DNA of 64,000 nucleotides from Rhodanobacteraceae bacterium (GCA_016713135.1 JADJPR010000016.1:1-64000); one strand, 5' to 3'. Counted from the first letter of the stretch, positions 21,258 through 32,337 are shown. Made by a program: numbers and translations. The notes: generated by a model from the letters alone, not told the origin.

Positions 21258-21811
21258 GCGCTCAACCTCTGGCGGAGCCAGGCGCGCGCGTGCTGCCACT
21301 CGCGGTAGGCGGTGGAAGGATGCAGGCCCAGGGTTTCGGCGCTGGCCTCGATCGACAGCCCGGCGAAGTAGCGCAACTCGACGATCCGCGCCGCCTGCGG
21401 ATCCAGCGCCTCCAGCCGGGTCAGTGCATCGTCCAGGGCGAGCAGATCGCTGCTATCGGCGATGGCCACGTCGCAGGCCACATCGAGCGCCTCTGGGCGC
21501 ACGCCGTTGCCGCGCTTGTCGGCATTGCGCGCACGCGCGGCGTCGACCAGCACCTGGCGCATCGCGCGCGCCGCGGCGCCAAAGAAGTGCGCGCGGTTGG
21601 CGAAATCCGCATCGGCGCCGATCAGCTTGATCATCGCCTCGTTGACCAGCGCCGTGGGTTGCAGCGTGCGGTCGTTGGCGCCGGGGCCCAGCAGACCGGC
21701 GGCCATTCCGCGGAGCTCGGCATAGACGCGGGCGCACACCCGCTCACCGGCGGCGCGATCTCCCGCATGCCAGGCGGCCAGCCAGTTGGTCAGATCCGCC
21801 TGCTCGTGCAT
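21254..21811 (-). CDS. ECF sigma factor paired with a Ser/Thr kinase (ECF43-like)
   Basis: A 185-residue sigma factor of the Sig-70_X6/TIGR02999 type: MHEQADLTNWLAAWHAGD, then AMIKLIGADADFANRAHFFG and VLVDAARARNADKRG in region 2, and FAGLSIEASAETLGLHPSTA in region 4 (helix-turn-helix). The start at 21811 is chosen because it gives the usual N-terminus; upstream sequence is not conserved. It is translationally coupled to the kinase gene. In related ECF43 systems region 2.2 lacks the acidic residues that contact core polymerase and phosphorylation by the kinase supplies the charge; whether this holds here needs a residue-level alignment. Confidence 0.88.
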   Translation of the reverse strand: MHEQADLTNWLAAWHAGDRAAGERVCARVYAELRGMAAGLLGPGANDRTLQPTALVNEAMIKLIGADADFANRAHFFGAAARAMRQVLVDAARARNADKRGNGVRPEALDVACDVAIADSSDLLALDDALTRLEALDPQAARIVELRYFAGLSIEASAETLGLHPSTAYREWQHARAWLRQRLSA

Positions 21812-21939
21812 GCGCTCCCCCTGCCAGCCATTGTGCCGCGCCGACGCAATCCGGCGGAAGTCTGCGAAAGAAATTCCACGCCACTCCGTATGCATCCAGC
21901 AGAGCCGCATTCCGGCGGCCATTTCTGGAGCCAAGCCCG

Positions 21940-22839
21940 ATGAAAACCTGGATCAGGCGCGTTTCGATCGTCTGCCTTGCGCTGGTCGCGCTGGCGGGGG
22001 CGCTGATGTTGTACGCCGGGTGGCTCACCCGGCAGACCCTGGCGCAGCGCTGGGAATTGCCGGCGCTGGAACTCACCCGCAGCAGCGAACCGGACGCCGT
22101 GGCGCGCGGCGCGCACCTGGCGCAGACCATCGGCTGCGCGGGCTGCCACGGCAGCACCCTGGGCGGGGCGCTGGTGGTGGATGCCGGGCCGGTCATGCAG
22201 GTGTACGCGCCCAACCTGACCCGCGGCGGCACGCTGCCCGCGCTGGACCTCGCAGAATTCGAGCACGCGGTCCGCCATGCGGTGGGCGCGGACGGCAGGC
22301 CGCTGCTGCTGATGCCCGCCCGCGACTACATGCTCCTGTCGAATGCGGACATCGGCGCGCTGTACGCCTACCTGCAATCCCTGCCACCGCAGCCCGGGAA
22401 CCAGCCGCCCAGCCGGATCGGTCCGGTCGGTCAGCTCCTGCACCTGGCGGGCATGCTGCCGCTCACCGATGCCACGCGCATCGACCATGCGCAGGCCAGC
22501 CGGGGCGCAGCGGCACCGCCGTTGGACGACGCGCTGGCCCACGGCGGCTACCTCGCGCAGGTGTGCACCGGCTGCCATGGCACCGGGCTCAGCGGCGGCC
22601 CGGCACCCGGATTGCCGCCCGAGGTGCCGACGCCGGGTAACCTGACGCCGCACGAGACCGGTCTCGGGCGCTGGAGCGAGGACGATTTCCGCGCCTTCAT
22701 GCGCACCGGCAAGCGTCCGGACGGACGCGCGGTCGACGACTTCATGCCCTGGCGCAGCCTGGGGCAGATGAGCGATGCCGAGCTGCACGCCATCTGGACC
22801 CATTTGCGCAGCCTGCCCGCGCGTCCGGTCGGCGGCTGA
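21940..22839 (+). CDS. Membrane-anchored dihaem cytochrome c
   Basis: A 299-residue protein with an N-terminal membrane anchor (residues 7-28) and two c-type haem domains. The haem-binding CxxCH motifs are CAGCH at 66-70 and CTGCH at 209-213. Likely axial methionines lie in LLMPARDYM (about 125) and DDFMPWRSL. The domain layout (ARGAHLAQTIGCAGCHG, then PNLTRGG) is like cytochrome subunits of periplasmic dehydrogenases. It probably carries electrons from a periplasmic oxidation to the respiratory chain, but no dehydrogenase gene is adjacent and the partner is unknown. It is divergent from the sigma/kinase pair. Confidence 0.88.
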   Translation: MKTWIRRVSIVCLALVALAGALMLYAGWLTRQTLAQRWELPALELTRSSEPDAVARGAHLAQTIGCAGCHGSTLGGALVVDAGPVMQVYAPNLTRGGTLPALDLAEFEHAVRHAVGADGRPLLLMPARDYMLLSNADIGALYAYLQSLPPQPGNQPPSRIGPVGQLLHLAGMLPLTDATRIDHAQASRGAAAPPLDDALAHGGYLAQVCTGCHGTGLSGGPAPGLPPEVPTPGNLTPHETGLGRWSEDDFRAFMRTGKRPDGRAVDDFMPWRSLGQMSDAELHAIWTHLRSLPARPVGG

Positions 22840-22962
22840 ACGCGGGGCAGGGCGCGGCGGGTGCGCCGCGGTCGCCCGGAATCGTCAGATCCCATCGCCT
22901 GCCATTGAGTTGCTCCGGCGCCGCCCCCATGCTGCACCGTCTGGCTTTACCCGGACACGCCC

Positions 22963-24336
22963 TTGAGCTCACCCACCGACAGCAAGAACGCGCCGCCGAT
23001 CCAAGACATCGGCGAGCTGGTCGACTACCTGGCCGCCGGTGCGCGCAAGCCGGAAGACTGGCGGATCGGCACCGAGCACGAGAAGTTCGGCTTCCGCAAC
23101 GACGACCTGCGCCCGCCGACCTATGAAGGCCCGCGCGGGATCGGTGCGCTGCTGAACGGGATCGCTGATCGCTTCGGATGGGACCGCGCCTTCGACGGCG
23201 ACCATGTGGTCGCGCTGACCCGCCAGGGCTCGGGCTCGATCACGCTGGAGCCGGCCGGCCAGCTGGAACTGTCCGGCGGGCAGCTCGAAACCATCCACCA
23301 GACCTGCTGCGAGGTGGAGTGCCATCTGCGCGAGGTGCGCAGCGTGGCGGACGAGCTGGAACTCGGCTTCCTCGGCATGGGTTTCCAGCCCAAGTGGCGG
23401 CGCGAGGACATGCCGTGGATGCCCAAGGGCCGCTACGGCCTGATGCGCGCCTACATGCCCACCCGCGGGAAGCTCGGCCTGGACATGATGACGCGTACCT
23501 GCACCGTACAGGTGAACCTGGATGTCGGCTCCGAAGCCGACATGGTGAAGAAGTTCCGCGTGTCGCTGGCACTGCAGCCCATCGCCACCGCGCTGTTCGC
23601 AGATTCGCCCTTCACCGACGGCGTGCCCAACGGATTCCAGAGCTACCGCTCGCACGTCTGGACCGACACCGACCCCGACCGCACCGGCTTGCTCGATTTC
23701 GTGTTCGAGGACGGCTTCGGCTACGAGCGCTATGTCGATTACATGCTCGATGTGCCGATGTACTTCGTCTACCGCGACGGCAAGTACATCGACGCGCTCG
23801 GCATGAGCTTCCGCGATTTCCTCGGCGGACGCCTGCCCGCGCTCGAAGGCGAGCGCCCGACACTGACCGACTGGGCCGACCACCTGACCACTGCCTTCCC
23901 CGAGGTGCGCCTCAAGCGCTATCTCGAAATGCGCGGCGCCGACAGCGGCCCGTGGAACCGCATCTGCGCGCTTCCGGCCTTCTGGGTGGGCCTGCTGTAC
24001 GACCAGGCCGCGCTGGATGCCGCCTGGGACCTGTGCCGCGACTGGACCCTGGAAGAGCGCCACCACCTGCGCGACAGCGTGCCGCGCCAAGGCCTGCGCA
24101 CCCTGCACCGCGGCGAGCACCTGCGCGCCGTGGCCGAGCGCGCGCTGGCGATCAGCGCCGAGGGCCTGCGCCGGCGCAACCGCTTGAACCGCAACGGCAT
24201 GGACGAGCGCATCTACCTCGATCCGCTGCTGGAATTCGCCGCCGCCGGGATCTCCCCGGCCGACCGCAAGCTGGCGCTGTACCATGGCGCCTGGGGCGGC
24301 AACATCGATCGCGTATTCCGCGAATTCGCCTACTGA
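22963..24336 (+). CDS. gshA: Glutamate-cysteine ligase, plant/alphaproteobacterial class
   Basis: It catalyses ATP-dependent joining of L-glutamate and L-cysteine, the first step of glutathione synthesis, in the cytoplasm. The 457-residue product shows the class features WRIGTEHEKFGF, QGSGSITLEPAGQLELSGG (active-site glutamates) and TCTVQVNLDVGSE, plus PWMPKGRYGLM. This class, shared by plants and Xanthomonas, differs from E. coli GshA. The start is a TTG at 22963, giving SSPTDSKNAPPIQDIGELVDY; no ATG is suitably placed. A UPF0149 gene begins 21 bases after the stop, so they are probably one transcript. Confidence 0.93.
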   Translation: MSSPTDSKNAPPIQDIGELVDYLAAGARKPEDWRIGTEHEKFGFRNDDLRPPTYEGPRGIGALLNGIADRFGWDRAFDGDHVVALTRQGSGSITLEPAGQLELSGGQLETIHQTCCEVECHLREVRSVADELELGFLGMGFQPKWRREDMPWMPKGRYGLMRAYMPTRGKLGLDMMTRTCTVQVNLDVGSEADMVKKFRVSLALQPIATALFADSPFTDGVPNGFQSYRSHVWTDTDPDRTGLLDFVFEDGFGYERYVDYMLDVPMYFVYRDGKYIDALGMSFRDFLGGRLPALEGERPTLTDWADHLTTAFPEVRLKRYLEMRGADSGPWNRICALPAFWVGLLYDQAALDAAWDLCRDWTLEERHHLRDSVPRQGLRTLHRGEHLRAVAERALAISAEGLRRRNRLNRNGMDERIYLDPLLEFAAAGISPADRKLALYHGAWGGNIDRVFREFAY

Positions 24337-24357
24337 TCTCCTGCTGGAAACGCTGTC

Positions 24358-26079
<1,722 letters not shown>

Positions 26080-26215
26080 TGTCCTGTCCCGCATCCGCGA
26101 AGAAGTTCCATGGTTTCGTCGAAGACAAGGCGGAGGAAGCTGTGGTTCTATGGCGAGGAGACGGATTGCGGCGAAAGACGCCGGAACCATTCGATGGTAT
26201 TTGCGGGACAGGACA
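26080..26215. mobile_element. MITE-like element 1 (136 bp) in a CTAG target on a stop codon
   Basis: The termini TGTCCTGTCCCGCA (left) and TGCGGGACAGGACA (right) are inverted repeats. CTAG flanks both sides (26076-26079 and 26216-26219), as expected for a 4-bp target duplication. The element has no open reading frame. Its interior words GAAGAAGTTCC and GGCGAAAGACGCCGGAACC recur in element 3. The CTAG contains the TAG stop of the preceding gene. Confidence 0.8.
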
Positions 26216-26219
26216 CTAG

Positions 26220-26375
26220 TGTGGTGTTCCGTAATTAAGTTGAAGAAATTTCCGATGAATTTTGCGGCGAGGCAAGGCGAGAGGAGGAGTCATAGCAGGG
26301 CTATGGCGACGACGAGCAACGCCGCATCGGCGCAAAAGGCGCGGAAATAATTCAAGGTAATTACGGAACACCACA
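26220..26375. mobile_element. MITE-like element 2 (156 bp), tandem to element 1
   Basis: The termini TGTGGTGTTCCGTAATTA and its complement form an 18-bp inverted repeat, flanked by CTAG on both sides (26216-26219 and 26376-26379). The interior carries AAGAAATTTCCGATGAATTT and GGCGACGACGAGCAACGC, words shared with element 3, so the two terminal types belong to one broader family. Confidence 0.8.
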
Positions 26376-26573
26376 CTAGGTAGCGACGGCACCCTGCAGC
26401 GTGCTCAGGTGGCAGCTCGCGCGCCGCCTGGGCGCGGACTTGCGGTTGCCGTGGATCGCACCTCTGCGGCCTGCCCGGAGTGTTCCAGGTCATTCGCCTG
26501 CTTGGCTCGTCGCACAGGTCGGCACCTGCCGCGCTATCCTGCGCGCCCTCGTTGCCCGCCATTCCTTCCCACC

Positions 26574-27791
26574 GTGACCGCCCACGCCGCGCCGCGCCAG
26601 GCCGCGCTGATCTTCATCTTCGTCACCGTGGCGCTGGACATCCTGGCGATCGGGCTGATCATCCCGGTGCTGCCGCCGCTGATCGCCGGCTTCTTCCCGA
26701 ATGCGGCCGAAGGCGCCGCGGTGTACGGCTGGTTCGTCACCGTGTTTGCGCTGATGCAGTTCCTCGCCTCGCCGCTGCTGGGCGCGCTGTCGGACCGCTT
26801 CGGGCGCCGGCCGGTGATCCTGTTGAGCAACCTGGGCCTCGGCCTCGATTACATCCTGATGGCGCTGGCGCAGACCCTGCCGCTGCTGTTCCTCGGACGC
26901 ATCATCGGCGGCATCACCTCGGCGAGCATCGCCACCGCGAATGCCTATATCGCGGATGTCACGCCGCCCGAAAGGCGTGCGGCGAGCTTCGGCATGCTCG
27001 GCGCGGCCTTCGGGCTGGGATTCGTCATCGGGCCGGCGGTCGGCGGGCTCCTGGGCAGCGTCGATCCGCGCCTGCCGTTCTGGGTCGCGGCTGCGCTGTC
27101 GCTGCTGAACTTCCTGTACGGCTACTTCGTCCTGCCAGAGTCGCTCCCGGCCAGGCGCCATCACCGTTTCGAGTGGAAGCGCGCCAATCCGGTCGGCTCG
27201 CTGCTGTGGCTGAAGCAGTTCCCGCAGGTGTTCGGACTGGCCGCCGCGAGCTTCCTCTCGGTGTTGGCGCACGTGGTGTTTCCGGCGACCTTCGTGCTCT
27301 ATGCCGGACACCGCTACGGCTGGAACGAGCGCGATATCGGCTTCACCCTCGCTTTCGTTGGCGTGCTCTCGGCGCTGGTGCAGGCGGTGCTGGTGCGTCG
27401 CCTGATCCCGCGCATCGGCGAGCGCCGCGCGCTGCTGGCCGGATTCGGCTTCGCGGTGGTCGGCTTCATCGGCTATGGCTGGGCGCCGACCGGCCCGTGG
27501 CTGTGGGCGGTGATGCCGCTGCTGGCCCTGTGGGGACTGGCCGGCCCCTCGGTGCAGGCGCTGATGACGCGCCAGATCGACCCCACCGAGCAGGGCCGAC
27601 TGCAGGGCGCGGTAGCCAGCCTCGGCGCGGTCGCCGGGATCATCGGCCCCTACGTCTTCACCCACATCTACGCCGCCGGCATCGACCCTGCCCGCGGCTG
27701 GAACCTCCCGGGCGTGGCCTTCTACCTCGCCGCGGCGCTGGTGCTCGGCGCGCTGGTGATCGGCAACCTGGCGAGCCGGGAGCGGACGTGA
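26574..27791 (+). CDS. MFS efflux transporter, Tet/TCR-like
   Basis: A 405-residue, 12-helix drug/H+ antiporter-type protein. The opening helix ALDILAIGLIIPVLPPLIAG, the motif-A loop GALSDRFGRRPVILLS and motif C (GAAFGLGFVIGPAVGGLLG) are typical of the TCR1/Tet family of the major facilitator superfamily. A central loop SLPARRHHRFEWKRANPVGS joins the halves. GTG 26574 is chosen because it starts just before the first helix; longer upstream frames run into the MITE-flanked spacer. It may export tetracycline-like compounds or other small molecules; the substrate cannot be read from sequence. Its downstream spacer contains a G-rich hairpin. Confidence 0.88.
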   Translation: MTAHAAPRQAALIFIFVTVALDILAIGLIIPVLPPLIAGFFPNAAEGAAVYGWFVTVFALMQFLASPLLGALSDRFGRRPVILLSNLGLGLDYILMALAQTLPLLFLGRIIGGITSASIATANAYIADVTPPERRAASFGMLGAAFGLGFVIGPAVGGLLGSVDPRLPFWVAAALSLLNFLYGYFVLPESLPARRHHRFEWKRANPVGSLLWLKQFPQVFGLAAASFLSVLAHVVFPATFVLYAGHRYGWNERDIGFTLAFVGVLSALVQAVLVRRLIPRIGERRALLAGFGFAVVGFIGYGWAPTGPWLWAVMPLLALWGLAGPSVQALMTRQIDPTEQGRLQGAVASLGAVAGIIGPYVFTHIYAAGIDPARGWNLPGVAFYLAAALVLGALVIGNLASRERT

Positions 27792-27950
27792 GGGCGAGAA
27801 GCAAGAGCGGGGCGAGGGGCAGGGGGCAAGGGGACCAGGCCTGTCGTCTTTCCGGTCCGTGCGGCAGAACCAAGCCTCGCCGAATATTGCGCCCATGCCC
27901 CAGCGTGGGTCCCCTGCCCCTTGCCCCCTGCCCCGCTTCCCGCCTCTCAC
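27792..27950. repeat. GGGGCAAGGGG-family hairpin
   Basis: The left arm at 27792-27836 (GGGGCGAGGGGCAGGGGG...) is complementary to the right arm at 27908-27949 (GGTCCCCTGCCCCTTGCC...). The loop is about 70 bases. The right arm ends 2 bases before the recQ start, replacing any Shine-Dalgarno. A related element lies at 49333-49497. Confidence 0.8.
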
Positions 27951-27951
27951 C

Positions 27952-29745
27952 ATGACCGACTCCCCGCGCCAGCTCCTCCGCCGGGTCTTCGGCTTCGACG
28001 ATTTCCGCGGTCCGCAGCGGGAGATCGTCGAGCACGTCGTGGCGGGCGGGGATGCGCTGGTGCTCATGCCCACGGGCGGAGGCAAGTCGCTGTGCTACCA
28101 GGTGCCGGCGCTGTTGCGGCGGCGGGGCACCACCATCGTGGTGTCGCCGCTGATCGCGCTGATGCAGGACCAGGTCGCGGCACTGACCCAGCTCGGGGTG
28201 CGCGCGGCCTTCCTGAACTCGACGCTGGATGCCGGCAGCGCGCTGGATGTCGAGCGCCAGCTGGTCGAGGGTGAACTGGACCTGCTGTACGTCGCGCCCG
28301 AGCGCTTGCTGACAGCGCGCTTCCTCGGCCTGCTGGAGCGCGCCTCGCTGGCGCTGTTCGCGATCGACGAGGCGCACTGCGTGTCGCAGTGGGGGCACGA
28401 CTTCCGCCCGGAGTACCGCCAGCTGACGGTGCTGCACGAGCGCTGGCCGCAGGTGCCGCGGATCGCGCTGACCGCAACCGCCGACGCGCCAACCCGCGCC
28501 GAGATCGTCGAGCGCCTGGCGCTGCACGAGGCGCGCCAGTTCGTCAGCTCCTTCGACCGCCCGAACATCCGCTACCGCGTCGAGGAAAAGCGCGACGGGC
28601 GCAAGCAGTTGCTCAGCTTCCTGCGCGGACGGCCGGGCCAGTCGGGCATCGTCTACGCGCTGTCGCGGCGCAAGGTGGACGAGACGGCCGAGTTCCTGCG
28701 CGCCGAGGGCATCCATGCGCTGGCCTACCACGCCGGCATGGACGCCAGCGTGCGTGCGCACAACCAGACCCGCTTCCTGCGCGAGGACGGCGTGGTGATG
28801 GTGGCTACGATCGCCTTCGGCATGGGCATCGACAAGCCGGATGTGCGCTTCGTCGCGCACATGGACCTGCCCAAGTCGATGGAAGGCTACTACCAGGAAA
28901 CCGGCCGCGCCGGGCGCGATGGCGACCCGGCCGAAGCCTGGATGGTCTATGGCCTGGGCGATGTGGTGCTGCTGCGCCAGATGATCGACAACTCCGAGGC
29001 CGGCGACGAGCGCAAGCGGCTGGAACGCAGCAAGCTCGACGCGCTGCTCGCCTACTGCGAGAGCGTGCGCTGCCGGCGCCAGGTGCTGCTGGGCTACTTC
29101 GGCGAGCAGCACCCGGGCCAGTGCGGCAACTGCGACAACTGCCTGGAGCCGCCCGAAACCTGGAACGCCACCGAGGCCGCGCAGAAAGCGCTGTCCTGTG
29201 TCTACCGCACCGGCCAGCGCTTCGGCGTCAGCCACCTGACCGATGTGCTGCTCGGTCACGAGACCGAACGCGTGGTCGACCTCGGTCACACCAAGCTGTC
29301 GACCTTCGGCGTCGGCACCGAGCTGGACGAGCGCCAGTGGAAGGGCGTGTTCCGCCAACTGGTCGCCGGCGGCCTGCTCGACGTGGAACCCGGCAGCTAC
29401 GGCTCTTTGCGCCTGGCCACCGCGGCGCGCCCGCTGCTGCGCGGCCAGACCGAGCTGTGGCTGCGCCGCGAGCGCGAGAAGAAGAAAGCGCCGAAAACCC
29501 GCTTCAGCGTCTCCGCCCACCCGGCCGACGACAGCCTTTTCGAGCGCCTGCGCGAGCTGCGCGGCAAGCTGGCACGCGAGCAGAACGTGCCCGCCTACGT
29601 GATCTTCCACGACGCCACCCTGCGCGCCATCGCCAGCGAGCGCCCCTACACCCTGACGCAGCTCGGCGAGGTGCAGGGCGTCGGCGCACGCAAGCTCGAG
29701 CGCTATGGAGAGGCCGTGCTGGAACTGGTGCGGGCGGCGGATTGA
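27952..29745 (+). CDS. recQ: ATP-dependent DNA helicase RecQ
   Basis: A 3'-to-5' DNA helicase of 597 residues that acts in recombination and fork repair. Walker A MPTGGGKS (39-46), DEAH box (139-142) with the aromatic-rich loop CVSQWGHDFRPEY, and motif VI QETGRAGRDG are all present. The zinc-binding RecQ-Ct domain follows (YCESVRCRRQ...CGNCDNC), then a winged helix (FGVGTELDERQWKGVFRQL) and a C-terminal HRDC domain (about 515-595). ATG 27952 begins the conserved N-terminus. The gene has no visible Shine-Dalgarno because the hairpin arm abuts the start. Confidence 0.95.
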   Translation: MTDSPRQLLRRVFGFDDFRGPQREIVEHVVAGGDALVLMPTGGGKSLCYQVPALLRRRGTTIVVSPLIALMQDQVAALTQLGVRAAFLNSTLDAGSALDVERQLVEGELDLLYVAPERLLTARFLGLLERASLALFAIDEAHCVSQWGHDFRPEYRQLTVLHERWPQVPRIALTATADAPTRAEIVERLALHEARQFVSSFDRPNIRYRVEEKRDGRKQLLSFLRGRPGQSGIVYALSRRKVDETAEFLRAEGIHALAYHAGMDASVRAHNQTRFLREDGVVMVATIAFGMGIDKPDVRFVAHMDLPKSMEGYYQETGRAGRDGDPAEAWMVYGLGDVVLLRQMIDNSEAGDERKRLERSKLDALLAYCESVRCRRQVLLGYFGEQHPGQCGNCDNCLEPPETWNATEAAQKALSCVYRTGQRFGVSHLTDVLLGHETERVVDLGHTKLSTFGVGTELDERQWKGVFRQLVAGGLLDVEPGSYGSLRLATAARPLLRGQTELWLRREREKKKAPKTRFSVSAHPADDSLFERLRELRGKLAREQNVPAYVIFHDATLRAIASERPYTLTQLGEVQGVGARKLERYGEAVLELVRAAD

Positions 29746-30495
29746 GTGAGGGCGGCTTGTGTGCTGGGCGGGATTTTGGTTGTTGGTTGTTGGCAGCTGA
29801 GCGCGCAGGCCGCGGCTCCTGTGGGAGTTCCGGTCGCCCCTGCCGGCGCGCTTGTTCGCGCATCGAACTGTCGCGGACTGGTGCCTGTTTTTTGTCCGCA
29901 AAGGACGCTAAGAAGGCAAGAGCGTCTTGGGTTGCGCAAAGCCGCCATGCGCCCGTATCCGCCTGTGGATTTGGCTCTACTTTGCGTCCTTGGCGTCCTT
30001 TGCGGAAAATGTCTTGTATTTCATGAACTTAGATAATCTTCGGTGGGAGCCGACTCTGTCGGCGATCATTTCCCGGGCCGCCAGCAACAGATCGCGGCTG
30101 AAGCCGCTCCCACTGGGTTCCGGCACGCCGGGCTTGCTGCCGACAACCAACAACCAATAACCAACAACCGTCCGCGAGTTCGCTGCAGCCGCCTGGCTAT
30201 CAGCGCCACCACCCGTGACATCCCACGATTGATCGCGTACAGTTCCAAGGGTTCACGCTGTTGTCCGTCGGGGCGATCCCGATTGCGCGATTCCGGATGA
30301 AGGGCCTGGGGCCTTTTGGAATGGCGCCGTCCTGCGGTGTGCGTGAGTCGGACCCCAAGCGCGTCGCGATGACGCCGTCCGCATTTCTCAGTTGATTGAC
30401 AGGCTCAGGGCGCTGGATCCGGGAACGCCCGAAGCTGACCCTCATCGGCACGCAATCATGCGGCGCGCCGTGGGGACCAAGGGAGTCTTCGCTTG
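29746..30495. repeat. Repeat-filled spacer with nested hairpins and a REP pair
   Basis: The outer arms are TTGGTTGTTGGTTGTTGGC (29776-29794) and CAACCAACAACCAATAACC (30144-30162). Nested inside is an AAAGGACGC-family hairpin (29888-30010) and an inverted pair of REP-like words (GTGGGAGCCGACTCTGTCGG at 30043 and CGGCTGAAGCCGCTCCCAC at 30094). The last 300 bases (30180-30495) hold no repeat and presumably the promoter of the next gene. No gene is supported. Confidence 0.75.
29888..30010. repeat. AAAGGACGC-family hairpin, copy 1
   Basis: The left arm contains GTCCGCAAAGGACGCTAAGA and the right arm CTTTGCGTCCTTGGCGTCCT followed by TTGCGGA. It is homologous to the element at 41893-42043, including the flank after the right arm (ATGTCTTGTATTTCATGAAC here, ATGTCCTCTACTTCATTCAC there). 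Confidence 0.8.
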
Positions 30496-32337
30496 ATGAG
30501 TTCCGACCAACTCGGGCAGCCGTCCGCGTCCATGTCCACCGATTCCGATTCGTCCACCGCGGCCGAGGCCGCAGCGCCAGCCAAGCGCACGCGCAAGCCT
30601 GCGGTGCGCAAGCCCAAGGCGGCGGCAGCCGTGGTCGCCGAGGCCGCGGTCGCGCAGGCGCCGGCCGCCGAAGCGCCCGCAGAGATCGCGGCTGCTGTCG
30701 AGGCCAACATCCCGGCCGCTGCAGCGCCCGCGGTGATCGAGCCTGCTGTCGAGGCCAGCGCCCCGGCCGCGCCGCGCACGCGCAAGACCCTGGTGCGCAA
30801 GCCCAAGGTGGTCGCCGAAGCGACGGTCGAGTCGGCGCAACTTGCATTGGCGATGGCGCCCGCGCCCTTGCCGCCGCCGGAATCCGTCCCGCTGGCGAGC
30901 ACGCCAGTCGTGGTAGTCGATGCCGAGTTGCCCCAGACGAATGCGGCCGAGCCGACGCCGGTCGAAGCGGCGCCGCCGGTCGCAGTCCCGTCTGCGCCCA
31001 GGCAGCGCGTGACCCTGCCGCACCCGATCATCCACCGCGTGCATCCGGTGGCCCTGGGCCGCAAGCGTGACGCGCTGCAGTATCTGCTGGCGCAGACCCC
31101 GGACCAGCCCACGCTGATCTACACCCGCACCAAGCATGGCGCCGACAAGATTGCGCGCCACCTGGAGCGTTGCGGCCTCAAGGCGGCGGCGATTCATGGC
31201 GACAAGAGCGGCGGCGCGCGCGCACGCGCGCTGGCCGGCTTCAAGTCGGGCGAGTTGCAGGCGCTGGTGATCACCGACATCGCCGCGCGCATGCTCGATT
31301 TCACCGGGCTGCCGCGGATCATCGGCTACGATTTGCCGCATATCCCGGACGACTACGTGCAGCGCGTGCTGCGCACCGGCAGTGCGGACCAAGCCGGCCT
31401 GTCGCTGACCCTGATCACGCAGGAAGAATCGCCACAGTACCGCGGCGTGCGCGATCTGCTGTCGCAACTGATCGACCTGTCCCCGCTGCCCGGTTTCGAG
31501 GCGCCCGAGCCCTTCGATCCCGAGCGCGATCCGCCGCAACGCACGGATGGCGAGTCGGGAGACGGCGCGCCGCAAGGGGCTTCAGCCGCTGCGCCGGCGC
31601 AGGCCCAGGGTCAGGGGCCCCAGGGCGCCCCCCGCCGCGAGAACCGCGAGGGCCGCAACCGCCGCAACCGTCGCGATCGCCACGGCCGCGGCGAGCAGCG
31701 CGACCGCCCCGAGGGCGAGGCGATGCCCAACGCCGCGCCCGCGCTGGTGCCAGTCGAAGAACTTGTGGCCGATGCGCCGATGCAGCCGCAACGGGATGAG
31801 CGCCCGCGCAACGACCGACCGCCGAAGCCGGAGCGTCCGCGCAAGGAGAAGGTGGAGCGGGCGGAGAAGCCGGAGATCGGCAACCGCGCGCTGCCGCCGC
31901 CCAAGCCGTTGCCGGATTACGAGGAAGAAGACCGCCCAGGTCCCGGCAACTCGCTGGCCTCGCCGCCGCCTTCGCAGTACGACACGGGCGGCTTCGGCCG
32001 TCGCGGGCGTCGCCGTGATCCCTTCGCGCCGGTGGTGATCGGCGCCGAGGGCGAGTTCAATATCTACGACGAGCGCCAGCCGGACGATTACCGCGACCAG
32101 TGGAGCATCCTCGGCCCGGACGGCGGCCGTCCGTCGTGGACCTACGCGCAGGACGGCAATGTCGAAGAGGCGCCGCGCCGCCAGTTCCAGGGTCCGCCGC
32201 AAGGCCGCCGCGGTGGCGGCGGTGGCGGCAGCAGTGGCGGCGGCGGCGGTGGCCCGCGCGGTGCGCATCGCGGCCCGCAACAAGGCCGCGGCGGTCAGCA
32301 GCGCCACAACCGCCCGCGGCGCGCGGACGGCCGCTAG
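30496..32337 (+). CDS. Stand-alone RecA2 (helicase C) domain protein related to RhlE, with low-complexity arms
   Basis: A 613-residue protein. Residues 1-170 are an Ala/Pro/Lys-rich linker with repeated TRKPAVRKPKA-like basic patches. Residues about 175-310 match only the second RecA lobe of DEAD-box helicases (LIYTRTKHGADKIARHL, AAIHGDKSGGARARAL). Motif V is altered (TDIAARMLDF) and motif VI is degenerate (QRVLRTGSADQAG where HRIGRTGR is expected). The DEAD-containing first lobe is absent, so ATP hydrolysis is unlikely. The C-terminal half is Arg/Gly/Pro-rich and would bind RNA. It may be an RNA-binding derivative of RhlE acting with ribosomes or RNA-decay partners; this is inference. The stop TAG sits in the CTAG of MITE-like element 3. 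Confidence 0.8.
   Translation: MSSDQLGQPSASMSTDSDSSTAAEAAAPAKRTRKPAVRKPKAAAAVVAEAAVAQAPAAEAPAEIAAAVEANIPAAAAPAVIEPAVEASAPAAPRTRKTLVRKPKVVAEATVESAQLALAMAPAPLPPPESVPLASTPVVVVDAELPQTNAAEPTPVEAAPPVAVPSAPRQRVTLPHPIIHRVHPVALGRKRDALQYLLAQTPDQPTLIYTRTKHGADKIARHLERCGLKAAAIHGDKSGGARARALAGFKSGELQALVITDIAARMLDFTGLPRIIGYDLPHIPDDYVQRVLRTGSADQAGLSLTLITQEESPQYRGVRDLLSQLIDLSPLPGFEAPEPFDPERDPPQRTDGESGDGAPQGASAAAPAQAQGQGPQGAPRRENREGRNRRNRRDRHGRGEQRDRPEGEAMPNAAPALVPVEELVADAPMQPQRDERPRNDRPPKPERPRKEKVERAEKPEIGNRALPPPKPLPDYEEEDRPGPGNSLASPPPSQYDTGGFGRRGRRRDPFAPVVIGAEGEFNIYDERQPDDYRDQWSILGPDGGRPSWTYAQDGNVEEAPRRQFQGPPQGRRGGGGGGSSGGGGGGPRGAHRGPQQGRGGQQRHNRPRRADGR

Noticed and set aside
18849..21308. Open frame of 819 codons opposite the kinase gene, and 747 codons opposite recQ (27658-29901)
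   Set aside because: Both are antisense shadows produced by high GC at third codon positions; no start context or motifs.
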